This document shows, in pieces, positions 1 to 10,629 of a DNA stretch of 64,000 nt. Position 1 is the first letter of the stretch. Each line of letters begins with the position of its first letter. The stretch comes from Cycas panzhihuaensis (Eukaryota > Cycadophyta), in assembly GCA_023213395.1 (NCBI GenBank), contig CM041465.1, positions 161,889,741-161,953,740 on the forward strand, in the 5' to 3' direction. The notes under the pieces are model-generated. The model saw only the letters and a list, made by a program, of their open reading frames with translations. It did not search any database and was not told the DNA's origin. A program made the translations under genes and the position numbers.

Positions 1-2
1 CA

Positions 3-1472
3 TACTGAGGACCCCACCATATATGCCATTTCCTCCCACAACTGACATGGCTATAGGATTTAGCCATGGCTAACCAAAACCAACATGATTTTATGCACTA
101 GGCCAATAAGGTCCACACTCATATGGATTGGTCCATCCATAATAATCTTTTCTTATACCAAAATCGCATATTTGTACATCCCCTCTCAGCTTTTATCCTG
201 CAGATTTTATTAGAATATCATTCTTCCCCTCTTGGAGGCCACTCTAGTTTTGATAAAACTTACTGTAGGATTCATTCTGACTTCTTTTGGCCAGAAATGA
301 AGTCCACCATCCTTACCTTTATATTAGAATATGATACATGCCAATATAACAAAACTGATACAAAACCCCAACCGAGCCTCCTTCAACCATTACACATCCC
401 ACAAGGTAAATGGCAAGATATTTCCATGGACTTTATAACAGGCCTACCACCATCTATTGGATCTGACTCCATTTTAGTAGTCATAGATTGGTTGACAAAA
501 TATGCCCACCTCATGCTTGTCCACACAACCTATAAAGCCACATGCATTGCTGACATCTGCATCTAGACAATATTTTATTTGCACGGTTTTTCGCCCACAA
601 TTGTATACTATCGCAATCCTAAATTTACTAGCTCCTTTTGGCAAGAGCTATTCCATGCATGAGGAACATCATTCAACATGAGTTCTGCATACCATCCACA
701 AATCAATGGCTAGTCTGAGGTCCTTAATAAAACTCTAGAGACCTACTTACGTTGTTTTGTATTTGACCACCAGTCTAAATAGACATCATGGCTAGCTCTA
801 GCTGAGTATTGGTATAACTCCTCATACCATTCAGCCATTAAAATGTCCCCATTTTTTGCTCTCTATGGGTATCCCCTACCGTCCCACCACACCTTAGCAA
901 CCAACCTCTGTACGGTAGCACTGCAACAAAAATTATAGCATATGGACCAAATTCTCCACACCCTTAAACAAAACCTATCCATGGCCTAAAATTGAATGAA
1001 ATAATTAGTAGACCACCACCACTCTAATCGCTCCTTCAATATTAGGCATCTGGTATTTCTTCATCTCTAACCTTATAAGCAATAATCCCTTCACCATCAT
1101 AAGAACCACAAACTTAGCCCTCGCTATTATGGCCCCTATAAAGTCCCTAAACGTATTGGTGAAGTTGCATATGCTCTCGACCTTCCCCCCACCATAAACA
1201 TCCATAATGTTTTTCATGTCTCCTATCTTCGAAAGTGTCTAAGTAAAACCCATACTCCCCAGACAACCCTTCCAATTTTGGATGAAGAGCAAACCTTGTT
1301 CGTACCTCCAGAATGTATCCTAGCTACCAGACAACAAAATCTTCAGAATTGGTCCATTTCAAAATATTTGATATAGTGGACAGGTTGCACCTCCAACGAA
1401 GCAACTTGGAAGTCTAATGAGTTTGTAAAAAGGCACCCGCATCTCACATGCCTCGAGGACTTAACATCTTAG
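3..1472 (+). pseudogene. Gypsy-1 pol: integrase and chromodomain, decayed
   Basis: One reading frame can be followed from about 3 to the stop at 1470-1472, broken by in-frame stops (for example 564, 711) but with no clear net frameshift. The integrase zinc region is at 216-345: the two His are present, and the CxxC reads YDTC, so its first Cys is lost. Of the catalytic triad, the first Asp is kept (MDFITGLP, codon 429), the second is Tyr in YYRNPKF (codon 609), and the Glu is kept (codon 717). The stretch IRHLVFLHL to [16 protein letters not shown] (about 1040-1220) is the usual gypsy integrase C-terminus, followed by a chromodomain at about 1300-1455 (PPECILATR, then W-TG-TSNEATW). Integrase inserts the cDNA into the genome and the chromodomain is thought to guide it to chromatin. 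This copy is dead because of the lost Asp and the stops. Confidence 0.88.
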
Positions 1473-1483
1473 GGGAGGGGACT
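1471..1483 (+). promoter_or_regulatory. Polypurine tract of Gypsy-1
   Basis: The purine run AGGGGAGGGGA followed by CT lies directly before the LTR start TGTTACATAAC. It overlaps the pol stop codon, as is common in plant gypsy elements. In the family this tract primes plus-strand DNA synthesis. Confidence 0.75.
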
Positions 1484-1857
1484 TGTTACATAACTTATCT
1501 AACTAAGTTATGTAAACCACTATGGAACTTTGTGCATGTGCCATCTAACGGGCCAATAGTATGCATGGGCGATGTCGTCCAATAGAATGTAAGGCCGCTT
1601 AGGCCGCCAATAGGATTACATGTATAAGACCCTATTTTGTCTATATAAGGGTCATAAATTGTAAATGATGGTTATCTTGATAGAACATTTTTATAAAGAT
1701 TGTGCTGCAGTACTTTCTATATTTTGGTGATCATTTAGCACTCTGGTGTTCCTGTGAAACTCTTGGTTAATTTGTTTGCTCTGTTGGATAAGAAGATGCT
1801 ATTGCAATCGTCAAATTCTTTGTTATCTCAAGAGTATTGGTGAGAGGAAACGTCCCA
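1484..1857 (+). repeat. 3' LTR of Gypsy-1
   Basis: Starts TGTTACATAAC right after the polypurine tract. The end is placed at CA (1856-1857) because minus-strand gypsy reverse transcriptase homology (VDYQILN) begins immediately after it. The length would be 374 bp. A TATA-like CTATATAAGG at 1641-1650 is the probable core promoter. The partner LTR is outside the window, so the right boundary is an inference from the neighbouring homology. Confidence 0.7.
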
Positions 1858-2600
1858 TTTAATATTTGGTAATCCACATATATTTTAAAAAATCTATCTT
1901 TTTTGGTAATAAGACTACTGATATTACATAAGAACTCTTGTTGGGTGTAATTACACTATTATCGATGAGCTCCTATATTAACCTTTCAATCTCTATCATC
2001 TACTTATATCCATATTGATATGGCTTGATGATGGTGGGCCCCTTTCCTAGTTTGATCTTAATTATATATTCTATATCAATTTAGTAGCTTATCCATTTAC
2101 TCTGTTGTTTAGTATGATATTTTATTATTATCCTTAGATTGCAAATATGCCAATAATGAAGTCTATCTAACCTTTTAATAGTAGTTCGATCATCCTATCA
2201 ATGGGTATAATCAATTATTTTGGTGCCTCAATCCTTGAAATCTAATATAATTACTCATTAGTATAAAAACTAATGAAACTTTATCATGGTTAAGTCTACA
2301 TATTCCTAATGTCCTCAACCATTCCACTCCCATTATTGTGTCAAATCCCACAATGTTAAAAGTGTAAAAGTCTATGATGATTAACACTATACCCATTTGA
2401 ATTTGTTGATGTTTAATTTCTCTATTAAAGGGAATTGAACCTCCTCTATGTATAGTGATATCAAATTTATTTTTTCTCGTCTACATTGAGGCCTAGCCTT
2501 TTAGTAACATTAGTGTCAATAAAGTTATGGGTGCTTCCTAGGTCAATAAGTATTATGAGCTTCAATTTTTTAATGCATCTATGTACCTTGATGGTATTGG
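1858..2600 (-). pseudogene. Gypsy L protease and start of reverse transcriptase, decayed
   Basis: Read on the minus strand, 2556-2500 gives LIDLGSTHNFID, the gypsy aspartic protease site with DSG changed to DLG. The flap-side motif GFDTIMGVEWLRTLG follows at about 2350-2300. After a linker, reverse transcriptase begins at about 2080 (GPTIIKPYQYGYK, then ITPNKSSYVISVVLLPKKD) and is cut at VDYQILN (about 1885-1858), where Gypsy-1 inserted. These are standard motifs of plant gypsy pol. No gag could be recognised upstream (2600-4504). The rest of the element lies left of the window. Confidence 0.82.
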
Positions 2601-4504
2601 GTTGTTGGATTTTAGATATGATAACCATGGATATTTTGAGCTACTTATTATCCAAGACTTGAGTCCTTAGTACCTCTTCATATCTAGGATATTATCAGAG
2701 CCCCTCACCTTAATCGAGGGTTAATTATTAGTTTGCTTAGCTATGATTCAACTAAGTCTGCCAACCAAGCCAACATCTACATGATATACTTAAAGTATAG
2801 AAGCTAAAATTAGAGTTATATAAGTATTTATAGTAGAAAACACATGCCCAAAGATATTACTAGTTCAAGAGGTTAGTGATGTTTCCTATAGATTTTCAAA
2901 GCATAATCTTGATAGTTATAAATTTCAGAAAAGATGATAAATATCACAACATTACATTTCACCATTAAGGCATCTTTATATACTCAACTTGACAAAAAAG
3001 GGACTGACCAGATTACTTAGATATATTTATTACCCAACCAGCCAAATTCCTAAAGAGGAAAATGCCCTTAAGTTAGAGTAAAGAATATGAACATTAGAGT
3101 ACTAATAAGTCACATAATTTTCAACCCTTAACCTATCCTAATTATATATTTGGTTATAAAACTATAAAAAAACACTGCTAAATTACTTATGAACCTTCTA
3201 TTACACTCAATTTATACAACACTATTTAGAACTAGCATATCACATATGGTTCATTACTAAATTAATCTCTTTGGACTATCTCTTTATGTGACCCACATGT
3301 CCCATACCATGTAACACATGACAATAATCCTATATGTATTATCATTGTCCCTCATCTTAATGGGTTGTATGTTTCATGCCACACAACACAGTAAAAATGA
3401 GGTTATGAATCTTTACCCTACTAACATTACTTATGCACATAAAAGTAACCAAGTTGGGAGCTCATTCAAAACTCATAAGAAGGGGGACTCGCTCAACCCA
3501 AGTCCCTATCATAATCTCAAAGGAAAAGAGATTCACTCAACCCAAATTTCTTTTGAATTAGAGAGGAGACTTACTTAACCCTTAGGGAATAAGAACTTGC
3601 TTAACATAAATACTACAAAATAAATTATAATTTAGCATCTTTAAAATAGTCTAATGAGATTGACACAATAATGAATACATGCATTCATGCCATTTACCAA
3701 ATTTATCCCTCACATGAGATGGAGATAAAATCTTAAGAGATTTCTCTAAGTGAATATTTATCTACTCTGTGAAACTATTCTAGAGTATATCTATACAAAA
3801 CTCACTTAAGATAATTTCTATAAAATTTTCATTATAAGATGTTTGGAAAGAGTCCTTTATAAGCTTTGCATCTTATCTATGTATCATTCCTTCTAATAGT
3901 GGTCCAATGACCTAGCCTTGATCACTCAAGATTCTAAATCACTCTTTAGCTTCTAATTTCCTTTATTCAAGTCTTTTGACACCATCTCTATCATACCTCT
4001 AGTTCCTTTCCTAGAGAATAACGTTACCTAGTAGTAGATGAAGCTTAATGAAAGTAGCAATTAATGAAAAGATGATGACTAATCTCAAAGAAGAGATACA
4101 TTTAAAATTCCTATAAGTGTCAGCTCAAAATTCAATCATTCATTTTATATAGTACCTTTGGTAGCTCTCTTGGCTATGCCTTACCCCTACTCGGTGCACC
4201 CAATGCAATGCTACTTTACTTAAGGATGATGAAATGTAAGGCTAAAACATGGAATTAAGATAGTTAATAGATAACGTATATTAAAATCAAATACCTTTTT
4301 CTTATTCTTTCTCTAACTATATCTATGCTCTAAGGCAAATAAGTTTATCTTCATTAATTCCATTAGGGATTGGTGGATGGTTTTACCCTATGGTAAACAT
4401 ATTAGGGTTCATAGTTATTACTATTATATTACTATCTTTATGTGGATGTCTTTGTATATTCCCCTTCTTACTTAGGTGTACAAGTACATTCAATATATAC
4501 TTAA
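2601..4504. other. AT-rich stretch without recognisable gene
   Basis: By position this should contain the gag and 5' region of gypsy L or older host DNA, but no gag motif, zinc knuckle or paired LTR could be identified. Short open frames here show no family resemblance. The only internal structure noticed is the repeated motif at 3440-3610. Confidence 0.5.
3440..3610 (+). repeat. Short degenerate repeat around RCTYAACCC
   Basis: Four to five imperfect copies of a motif like ACTCGCTCAACCC occur at about 3450, 3486, 3530, 3568 and 3593. In the better copies the motif is flanked by short complementary arms (GGACT and AGTCC at 3484-3505), so each could form a small hairpin. Origin unknown. Confidence 0.4.
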
Positions 4505-4637
4505 TGTTAGAACTAATATTCATATAAGATAAATTATGGATTGGTGAATCATAGGAGTTACAAAATCCCTTAATAGACTTGTGGTAAGTGTTAAGGTAGT
4601 TACAAGATCTTATTTGGATCATTACTAATACTTCTTT

Positions 4638-4690
<53 letters not shown>

Positions 4691-4822
4691 TTGTGGGTGA
4701 ATCATTCTTAGTAAATAAAATCAAAATTTTAAAGGTAGACTAATTCTACTTGACTAAATAGCATGTAAATTTACATTAGTTCCATTTTTTAAGAGTTAGT
4801 CATCATAGGTTGTTGATCAATT
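4505..4822 (+). repeat. 5' LTR of Copia B
   Basis: Starts TGTTAGAACTAATATT and matches 40563 onward along its length, including TTATGGATTG, TAGACTTGTGGTAAGT, TACAAGATCTT and GTAGACTAATTCTACTTGA. A (GT)n run has expanded inside it. The end is uncertain because homology between the copies fades after 4820 and the primer-binding site is too decayed to fix it. Confidence 0.82.
4639..4690 (+). repeat. (GT)n microsatellite inside an LTR
   Basis: About 20 consecutive GT units, followed by ATGTGTATGT. It is absent from the partner LTR at 40.56 kb, so it expanded after insertion of Copia B. Confidence 0.95.
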
Positions 4823-5338
4823 CTTCAACTAACAAATCTAAGGACCAATTGAGATTTTATAGGTAAATTCAATGGTATTTTTCACTAGTTATATTGTGAT
4901 TTATTGTGTGACTGAGAATGGAAGTATTATGAACTTAAAAATGGTGTCACTTTATTCAATTTAGTATTGGCATGATTTATTGTTTTAAGATATATAGGCA
5001 TTACATCTTCAAGAATGGTTATGTAATTGGCTTATATTCATTTCTCAATACATTTGAATAGTCCATTCCATCCAACTTATGGGTTGGATTTGTTAAGCAT
5101 GGTACTATTAATATCTCATGTTCAAGTTTAATCATACGAAGTAATGGAGGGTGAATTGCCTACTATAGTAATGGTGTTTAATATATTCCAGAGATCAATA
5201 TATTTTGTAGTTAACATTGTGTTGTCCACAAAAGTTAAGTGTCTCATGTGTCTCTATAATACCTATAAGAAGGTTGGATCCAACCATATGTCATCTACTA
5301 AAAATCAATGTTGAAGCACATAATTACAAAGTTCGCTC
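4823..5338. other. Copia B leader region, nothing recognisable
   Basis: By position this is the leader or start of gag of Copia B, left of the insertion of element F. I cannot see a gag motif in it. Confidence 0.5.
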
Positions 5339-5548
5339 TGTAGTGGATCTCATATCCACTACCTAAAATAAGGTAAGTTTTGATAAATATTTCTTGAAGA
5401 AATATGTTATATTGTATTGAATTAAAATGTGATATATTTACATGATTTCAAGGTTGTATTTATACAAATGAGGGATCCCTTATGAGAAGTCATTACTATT
5501 GATAATTAGCTTATTAACATTAATTAATTAGTTGTAACATTTGCAACA
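5339..5548 (-). repeat. 3' LTR of element F
   Basis: On the minus strand it starts TGTTGCAAATGTTACAAC and ends CTACA. It is homologous to 8483-8691 along the whole length. A TATA-like TGTATAAATACA lies in the middle of both copies and is the likely promoter. Confidence 0.92.
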
Positions 5549-6463
5549 AGTCCATCCCCTTTTAAAATGCATTGCCCTTAAAGCATGGGAAGTCAGATAG
5601 TTTACATAACCACTTTCTACTACTACTAAATTATCAAAAGTGGTCCTATTATCCTTGTGTTGACATGTAGAAATTGTTACTACATAATATATTGATGAGA
5701 AGTGGTGTGGGTCATATATTATTATTTCTAGTTGATTTAAGGTGTCAAGAGGATGTGACTTCATTGGTCAATTATCTCCATTGAAAGAGTGTGGTCCCAT
5801 AATATTATAAATTATAGAATCATAAAAGTAGGGATCCAAATGTTCCTATAATGTATATAATGGCAAATTCTCCTTATGGTGAATTATATTATTATTCTCA
5901 TATATTATGGGATGATCTTAGTTTTGCTCAAGCATGTTAGGTTTATGAGTGTTTTAGTCAACTATGCCAAGATTGTAGATTTTAGAGGGAAGAATGTCAA
6001 CACTATCATTTAAAATATCACCTTGGATAGGAGGAATACCTGTCTTCTCATTCAAGTATTCTTCTTACATTGTAGGTAGCAATTTGTATTTCTTCTAAAC
6101 ATCTATTTCTAAGGGAGTCATACTATCATTAAGTGGAAATACAGGTGAAGTAAGGTCCTTAATATCCTTGTCAAAAGTTTATGAAAGTGGAAAATTATTT
6201 TGGTCATTGTTGTTACCATGGTTATTGTGAGACTTAAGAGTTTATGGTCTATTATCATCTTGTTCTAATATAAGGTTTTAGAGAATGTTGTTTATCTATT
6301 TTACCCATAGTTCAATAGCTTTAAGATGAGCATCGATGTCATTATTAAAGTCTCTTTTGACTTCCGTTATTAATCTAATATCTAATAGAGTGGTCACCTC
6401 TCTATTATATGCACCACATTGATACTAATTGTCATTACACTCTTGGTATGGTTGTTGTGCTCT
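5528..6463 (-). pseudogene. Unrecognised relic reading frame of element F
   Basis: A single minus-strand frame can be followed for about 312 codons with 10 internal stops, fewer than random sequence this AT-rich should give, and most of them one C-to-T (or G-to-A) step from a sense codon. It ends about 20 bp inside the 3' LTR. Visible features: a possible helical segment (RDFNNDIDAHLKAIELWVK, around 6380-6300), an Asn/His-rich linker (HNNHGNNNDQNN), an acidic proline-containing middle (PLEIDV, GIPPIQGDILND) and a C-terminal part with four Cys (STCQHKDN, then WTCCKCYN). I do not recognise a family. It could be a divergent gag lacking the usual knuckle, an accessory frame, or captured host sequence. 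Confidence 0.5.
5549..5566 (-). promoter_or_regulatory. Polypurine tract of element F
   Basis: Minus strand AAAAGGGGATGGACT directly precedes the 3' LTR start. It lies inside the relic reading frame that ends in the LTR. Confidence 0.65.
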
Positions 6464-6758
6464 TGTAGGACCTCTAATATAAACAAAAATATATCTATGT
6501 CTATATTATATAGGACCTCCAACAAGATATATCTGTCTATATTATATGAGACTAAATAAATCTCTCTTTTTATTACATTATGTAGGTAGGTGGATATGCC
6601 AATGGCCTTTATTAACAAAATGTCACATTGCCTTAATTAACACTAATACAAAACCTAAAAATATGGTTGAGCAATGCTTATAATATGTATGCCCAATCAA
6701 CACATCATATAGCTTAAAGAATATACATAAACCTGGTAAATATATTACAAGCTTGTTG

Positions 6759-6759
6759 C

Positions 6760-6796
<37 letters not shown>
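6759..6796. repeat. (TA)n microsatellite
   Basis: Uninterrupted TA repeat of about 36 bp inside element F. Confidence 0.95.
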
Positions 6797-6799
<3 letters not shown>

Positions 6800-7565
6800 T
6801 AGCTTGCCATGGAATTATGATTATTTCCATGGCTTGAAGCAAGTTCCCATGATCTGTTTGAATAGATTAAGATATATCAGAGTTACTTTATGTATTTAGC
6901 TTAATACTCTTCATTGATGTTACACTCATCTATATTAATAATGAAACCAATAATAATAATATCGTTTATTAATACCCCCTTTGTATTATTTTATGTAATG
7001 ATCTATATATGAATATGCACTATGTATATGGTATTAAGTGTATGGGTTATAGTTTTATATACAACTTAGTACACCTTTTGATATAAAAGATAAATATAAC
7101 TAGTCCGGGCTACCTTCGTGTCTTGATAAGGGTAATTCTCTACCAAGGAACAAGCTTAATCTTAACACTCTCTAAATGATGAATTTGGTGACTTTTATTG
7201 GTAAGGAAATTGTTCCAAGGGAAGACATAAATAGATGTAGTCAACTAGATTATACATGAATCTCAATTAGTACTAGATTACATTTCCATTTTAATTTGTT
7301 TATTTCCATGGTTTGGCACAAAGGTGAACTGACATAATAGTGATATTGTCATCTAACTTCGCTTGCAATAATATTTTCAAGAAGTCAAGTATGAAGGTGA
7401 TTGGTTTATATCCATGGCTTGGTGCAGAGGTGGGGATCTTATTTCTAAAATTGTTGATGTGTAGGCTCATGGGTTTATAAATGTTGACTTTCACAATGGC
7501 TTTAGGAACGTGCTAAAAAAATTATAGTTTCACTATGATTTAAATCACAAGTCTACAAAATCGTT

Positions 7566-7566
<1 letters not shown>

Positions 7567-7639
<73 letters not shown>

Positions 7640-7652
7640 TAGATATATATAT

Positions 7653-7687
<35 letters not shown>

Positions 7688-7835
7688 TAGATATATAGAT
7701 ATATAGATAGATGTATGTATGTATGTATGTATATATATATGTATGTATGTATGTATATATATATGTATGTATGTATGTATGTATATGTATGTATGTATGT
7801 ATGTATATATATATGTATATATATATATATATATA

Positions 7836-7897
<62 letters not shown>

Positions 7898-8007
7898 TAT
7901 ATATACATATACATATATGTATGTACATATATATATATATATGTATATACATATATGTGTATATACATATATGTATATATACATATATGTATATATACAT
8001 ATATGTG

Positions 8008-8086
<79 letters not shown>
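7567..8086. repeat. Compound simple-repeat array in element F
   Basis: Successive blocks of (TA)n, (GA)n, (GATA)n, (GTAT)n, (TA)n, (CATA)n, (AC)n and long (TA)n. The apparent open frames on both strands encode only Tyr/Ile/His/Ser strings and are not genes. The (GTAT)n and (CATA)n blocks are complementary and flank a TA core. Confidence 0.97.
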
Positions 8087-8468
8087 CTTGATAATCATTT
8101 AATGCGTGAATTTGTATATTATTTACTTTCACGATGACTCAATAAATGATTTTGTACGTAGGTCACTTATGGTTCACAGTGATTAGCCTATGATATATAT
8201 GTTTTATTTTACTATTTACTCCTTTTAAGATGAGCATGTGAAAGGTGGCTCTCTCACAAGGAGGGTTAATATGTCGTAATTAAGGATATTTCTTACTTCC
8301 TTTCTATGGCATGTATAATGAAGGAGAGACTAAGAATAATAAACAGGTGATGGTTATGATGCATATATAAGCTAAAGAGATTATAGATATGTAGATGGAT
8401 GGAAAATTGTAGAATATAACTAAGACCAATGGTAGATGGACAGATGGTGGTTGTGGAGCCCAAGAACT

Positions 8469-8480
8469 ACTTTAATACCA
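8469..8480 (-). promoter_or_regulatory. Primer-binding site of element F
   Basis: Minus strand TGGTATTAAAGT starts two bases after the 5' LTR end. It agrees with the plant initiator-Met tRNA site TGGTATCAGAGC at most positions; the differences are transitions. Confidence 0.7.
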
Positions 8481-8482
8481 CT

Positions 8483-8691
8483 TGTAGTAGATCTCATATC
8501 CACTACACAAAATAAGCTAAGTTTTGATAAATATTTCTTGAAGAAACATATTGTATTACATTGAATTAAAATGTGATGTATTTATATGATTTTGAGGTTG
8601 TATTTATACAAATGAGGCAACCCTTATGATAAGCTACAACTATTGATAACTAGCTTATTATATTGATTAATTGGTTGTAAGGCTTATAACA
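8483..8691 (-). repeat. 5' LTR of element F
   Basis: Homologous to 5339-5548 in the same direction. Minus-strand ends are TGTTATAAGCC and CTACA. Confidence 0.92.
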
Positions 8692-9540
8692 TGCTTCATG
8701 TTGATATAAGTTTGTATTATAATCCCCCTTATTATTATTTTTTAGGGTATTTAGTAGTATTACAATGCCATTTCTTAGTAAGACAAAGTTGGCTTGAGAT
8801 AGGTGCAAAAACTTCATTGAATAATCACCAACAAAGGTGCCCTTCATCATAAAGCCAATGAGAGAATATAATGAAGAGGTATTAGATGCAATCAAAGATA
8901 ACTATAGAGCAATTGCAATCAAGGATCGTAGAGACAAACAAATAGAGAATAAATGCCCAATACATTGAGAAATAAATAGAAACAGTTGAAATCAGTCAAA
9001 CACACTACTATGGAGATTCTTAAGGAGATACGAAGTAATAGTGCGAAGCAGATAATGTAAAATCAAATTTAACAAAATTCGTTGCCATATATAGATGAAG
9101 TTCACTGCTAAGTACTTAATTTTTTTTTTATATTCTTATTTTGTAACATTAATATGATATTAAATTCATTTTAATTAATACATAGAATTTGTTGATTAGT
9201 GCCCTCAAGTTGTAAGCCCCTACTCACATAAAATACAAGGTGTTAAGAGCTATTTTAAGCTAATCTGAAGCCTAATGTAAAAATAGATGTCACATCTCTA
9301 GACAAATCTTTTATGCTCTATCAATTAAGAGAGGTCATATGGTGTAATTTCAACTCCATACATGGTGTCGAAAGAATTTAATACTTTTTTAGTACTCTAT
9401 ATAGCAAACAAGGACATTATATTTGCAAAAATTAAGAAAAAATATGTGTTATGTTAAGGATATTTAACACCTACTTTTTTGTGTGTTTTTTGGTGTATTT
9501 TTTTCACATTAATCATGGGTAAAAAACTATTATTCTCTTG
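8692..9540. other. Copia B region upstream of gag knuckle, no clear domain
   Basis: By position this should be most of the gag of Copia B. I could not recognise the UBN2-type gag seen in the other Copia elements here. A minus-strand open frame at 8650-8895 overlaps the LTR of F and is treated as chance. Confidence 0.45.
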
Positions 9541-10227
9541 CTCCAAAAAGTTGCCCTAAAAGATCTATTATTACTACAATAAACTAGGTTGTTTTAGAAG
9601 AAATTGGTGGTTGTTACAATCTAATCACTAGCAATATAAGGGCAGTCGGTAGAATATAGCTAGTGAGTAAAATATGGTAGTCTATCAAATAGGGTTAAGT
9701 GATGTCCGATACATCAACTCAAGTGCTTCTAGGCACATGATTAGAAGATATAATTAGTTTAGATACATGTAGGAAGTGATTGGGTGTATTATAACTCTGA
9801 GTGACAATAAAATCATAGATGTTAAAGGCATAAGGGAGGTCCTTAGCACTACATAGAAAATATTATCACATTGATGATGTGATGTATATGCCAATACTAA
9901 AGAAGCATCTAATTTTAGTAAGTCAAATTGAAGATAATAAATTAAGAGTTCTTTTCAAAGTTGGGAAGGTCACTATTAGTAATAGTGAATGGAAAATTAT
10001 CACAGAAGGTGTAAGGGAATGAGTTCTTATAGGCTATTAGATAAATTTGCAAACCAAAAAGTATTGACTATAGATGTATTAAGTAAAATTTAGTTATGAC
10101 ATAAGAGATTGGGGCATTTATACCTCCCTGACCTACATTTAATACATAAGTTAAATATAATATATGGTCTCCTATAATTTAAGTCAAAAATAAATTTATG
10201 AATCCTATAATTTTGGGAAGTAACATA
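9541..10227 (+). pseudogene. Copia B gag knuckle, protease and pre-integrase, decayed
   Basis: Plus strand 9566-9615 gives YYYYNKLGCFRRNW, a CCHC zinc knuckle with its Cys lost. At 9700-9735 the reading INSSASRHM matches the Copia protease site DSGASRHM with D and G both replaced. Further on, MYMPILKKHLILVSQIEDNKLRVLF (about 9880-9955, split here by a few changes) matches the conserved segment between protease and integrase, and the weak GAG-pre-integrase motif lies near 10095-10140. The frame is cut at FGK-H (about 10210-10227) by insertion of Copia A and resumes with RKKFPKGKA at 24473. Confidence 0.82.
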
Positions 10228-10619
10228 TGATAAAAACCTTCCAAGATCTAAAAATCATGTGCTACTAGCAGAATATCAAGCTATACTAACACAATAATGC
10301 AATAAACAAATAAAAAATAAGAGTAGAACTAAGATAAATTATTCACGGTTGAATTGGTCACCACATGAGGCTAAAAAATAGTAGAGTTTCTACATATACT
10401 TCAAAATCATGTATAAAAGAATGATGTAGGGCTTAATTTATAAGCATCGCACTAAGATTTTAAATGATACAATTGGTTGACTAAGTGGAACACATGGCAA
10501 AATTGGCCTAAATATAAAACATGATTAATTTTATAATGTGGATCACTTAAAGTATAAAATATATATGATGTATATAAAAATACATTGAAATGAAAATGAT
10601 ATTACACAATGTTTTAACA
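10228..10619 (-). repeat. 3' LTR of Copia A
   Basis: Minus strand starts TGTTAAAACATTGTG and ends at GTTTTTATCA. It is clearly homologous to 24079-24471 throughout. Confidence 0.95.
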
Positions 10620-10629
10620 CTCTCCCTTA
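10620..10629 (-). promoter_or_regulatory. Polypurine tract of Copia A
   Basis: Minus strand TAAGGGAGAG directly before the LTR. The same TAAGGGAGGG occurs in the related Copia J. Confidence 0.75.

Larger units (their letters stand above)
1..1857 (+). mobile_element. 3' part of a Ty3/gypsy chromovirus (Gypsy-1)
   Basis: The element enters from the left edge and ends in a 3' LTR. Order seen: tail of RNase H, integrase, chromodomain, polypurine tract, LTR. It interrupts a minus-strand gypsy reverse transcriptase that resumes at about 1858, so it is the younger of the two. The 5' half lies outside the window, so its target-site duplication cannot be tested here. A chromodomain at the end of integrase marks the chromovirus branch of plant gypsy elements. 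Family assignment below that level is not attempted. Confidence 0.88.
5339..8691 (-). mobile_element. Element F: short non-autonomous LTR element
   Basis: Two direct LTRs of about 210 bp (5339-5548 and 8483-8691) flank about 2.9 kb of internal DNA. Read on the minus strand it has a primer-binding site just after the 5' LTR and a purine tract just before the 3' LTR, so it is an LTR retrotransposon. Flanking pentamers CGCTC (5334-5338) and TGCTT (8692-8696) agree if two C-to-T changes are allowed, which supports a target-site duplication. No gag zinc knuckle, protease, integrase or reverse transcriptase is visible. Instead it carries an unrecognised relic frame (5528-6463) and two AT-repeat arrays. 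Confidence 0.88.

Noticed and set aside
2688-2705. Primer-binding-site-like ATTATCAGAGCCC
   Set aside because: No LTR end precedes it and no partner LTR was found nearby.
4383-4724. His/Thr-repeat protein on the minus strand
   Set aside because: It is the reverse reading of a (GT)n microsatellite inside an LTR.
4505-4822. Solo LTR
   Set aside because: The matching LTR at 40563 and collinear Copia protein pieces between them show it is the 5' LTR of a split element.
7540-8132. Long overlapping open frames in the element F array
   Set aside because: Same repeat artefact; no start context or domain.
8650-8895. 81-codon minus-strand open frame
   Set aside because: It overlaps the LTR of element F and flanking Copia B DNA, so it cannot be one ancestral gene.
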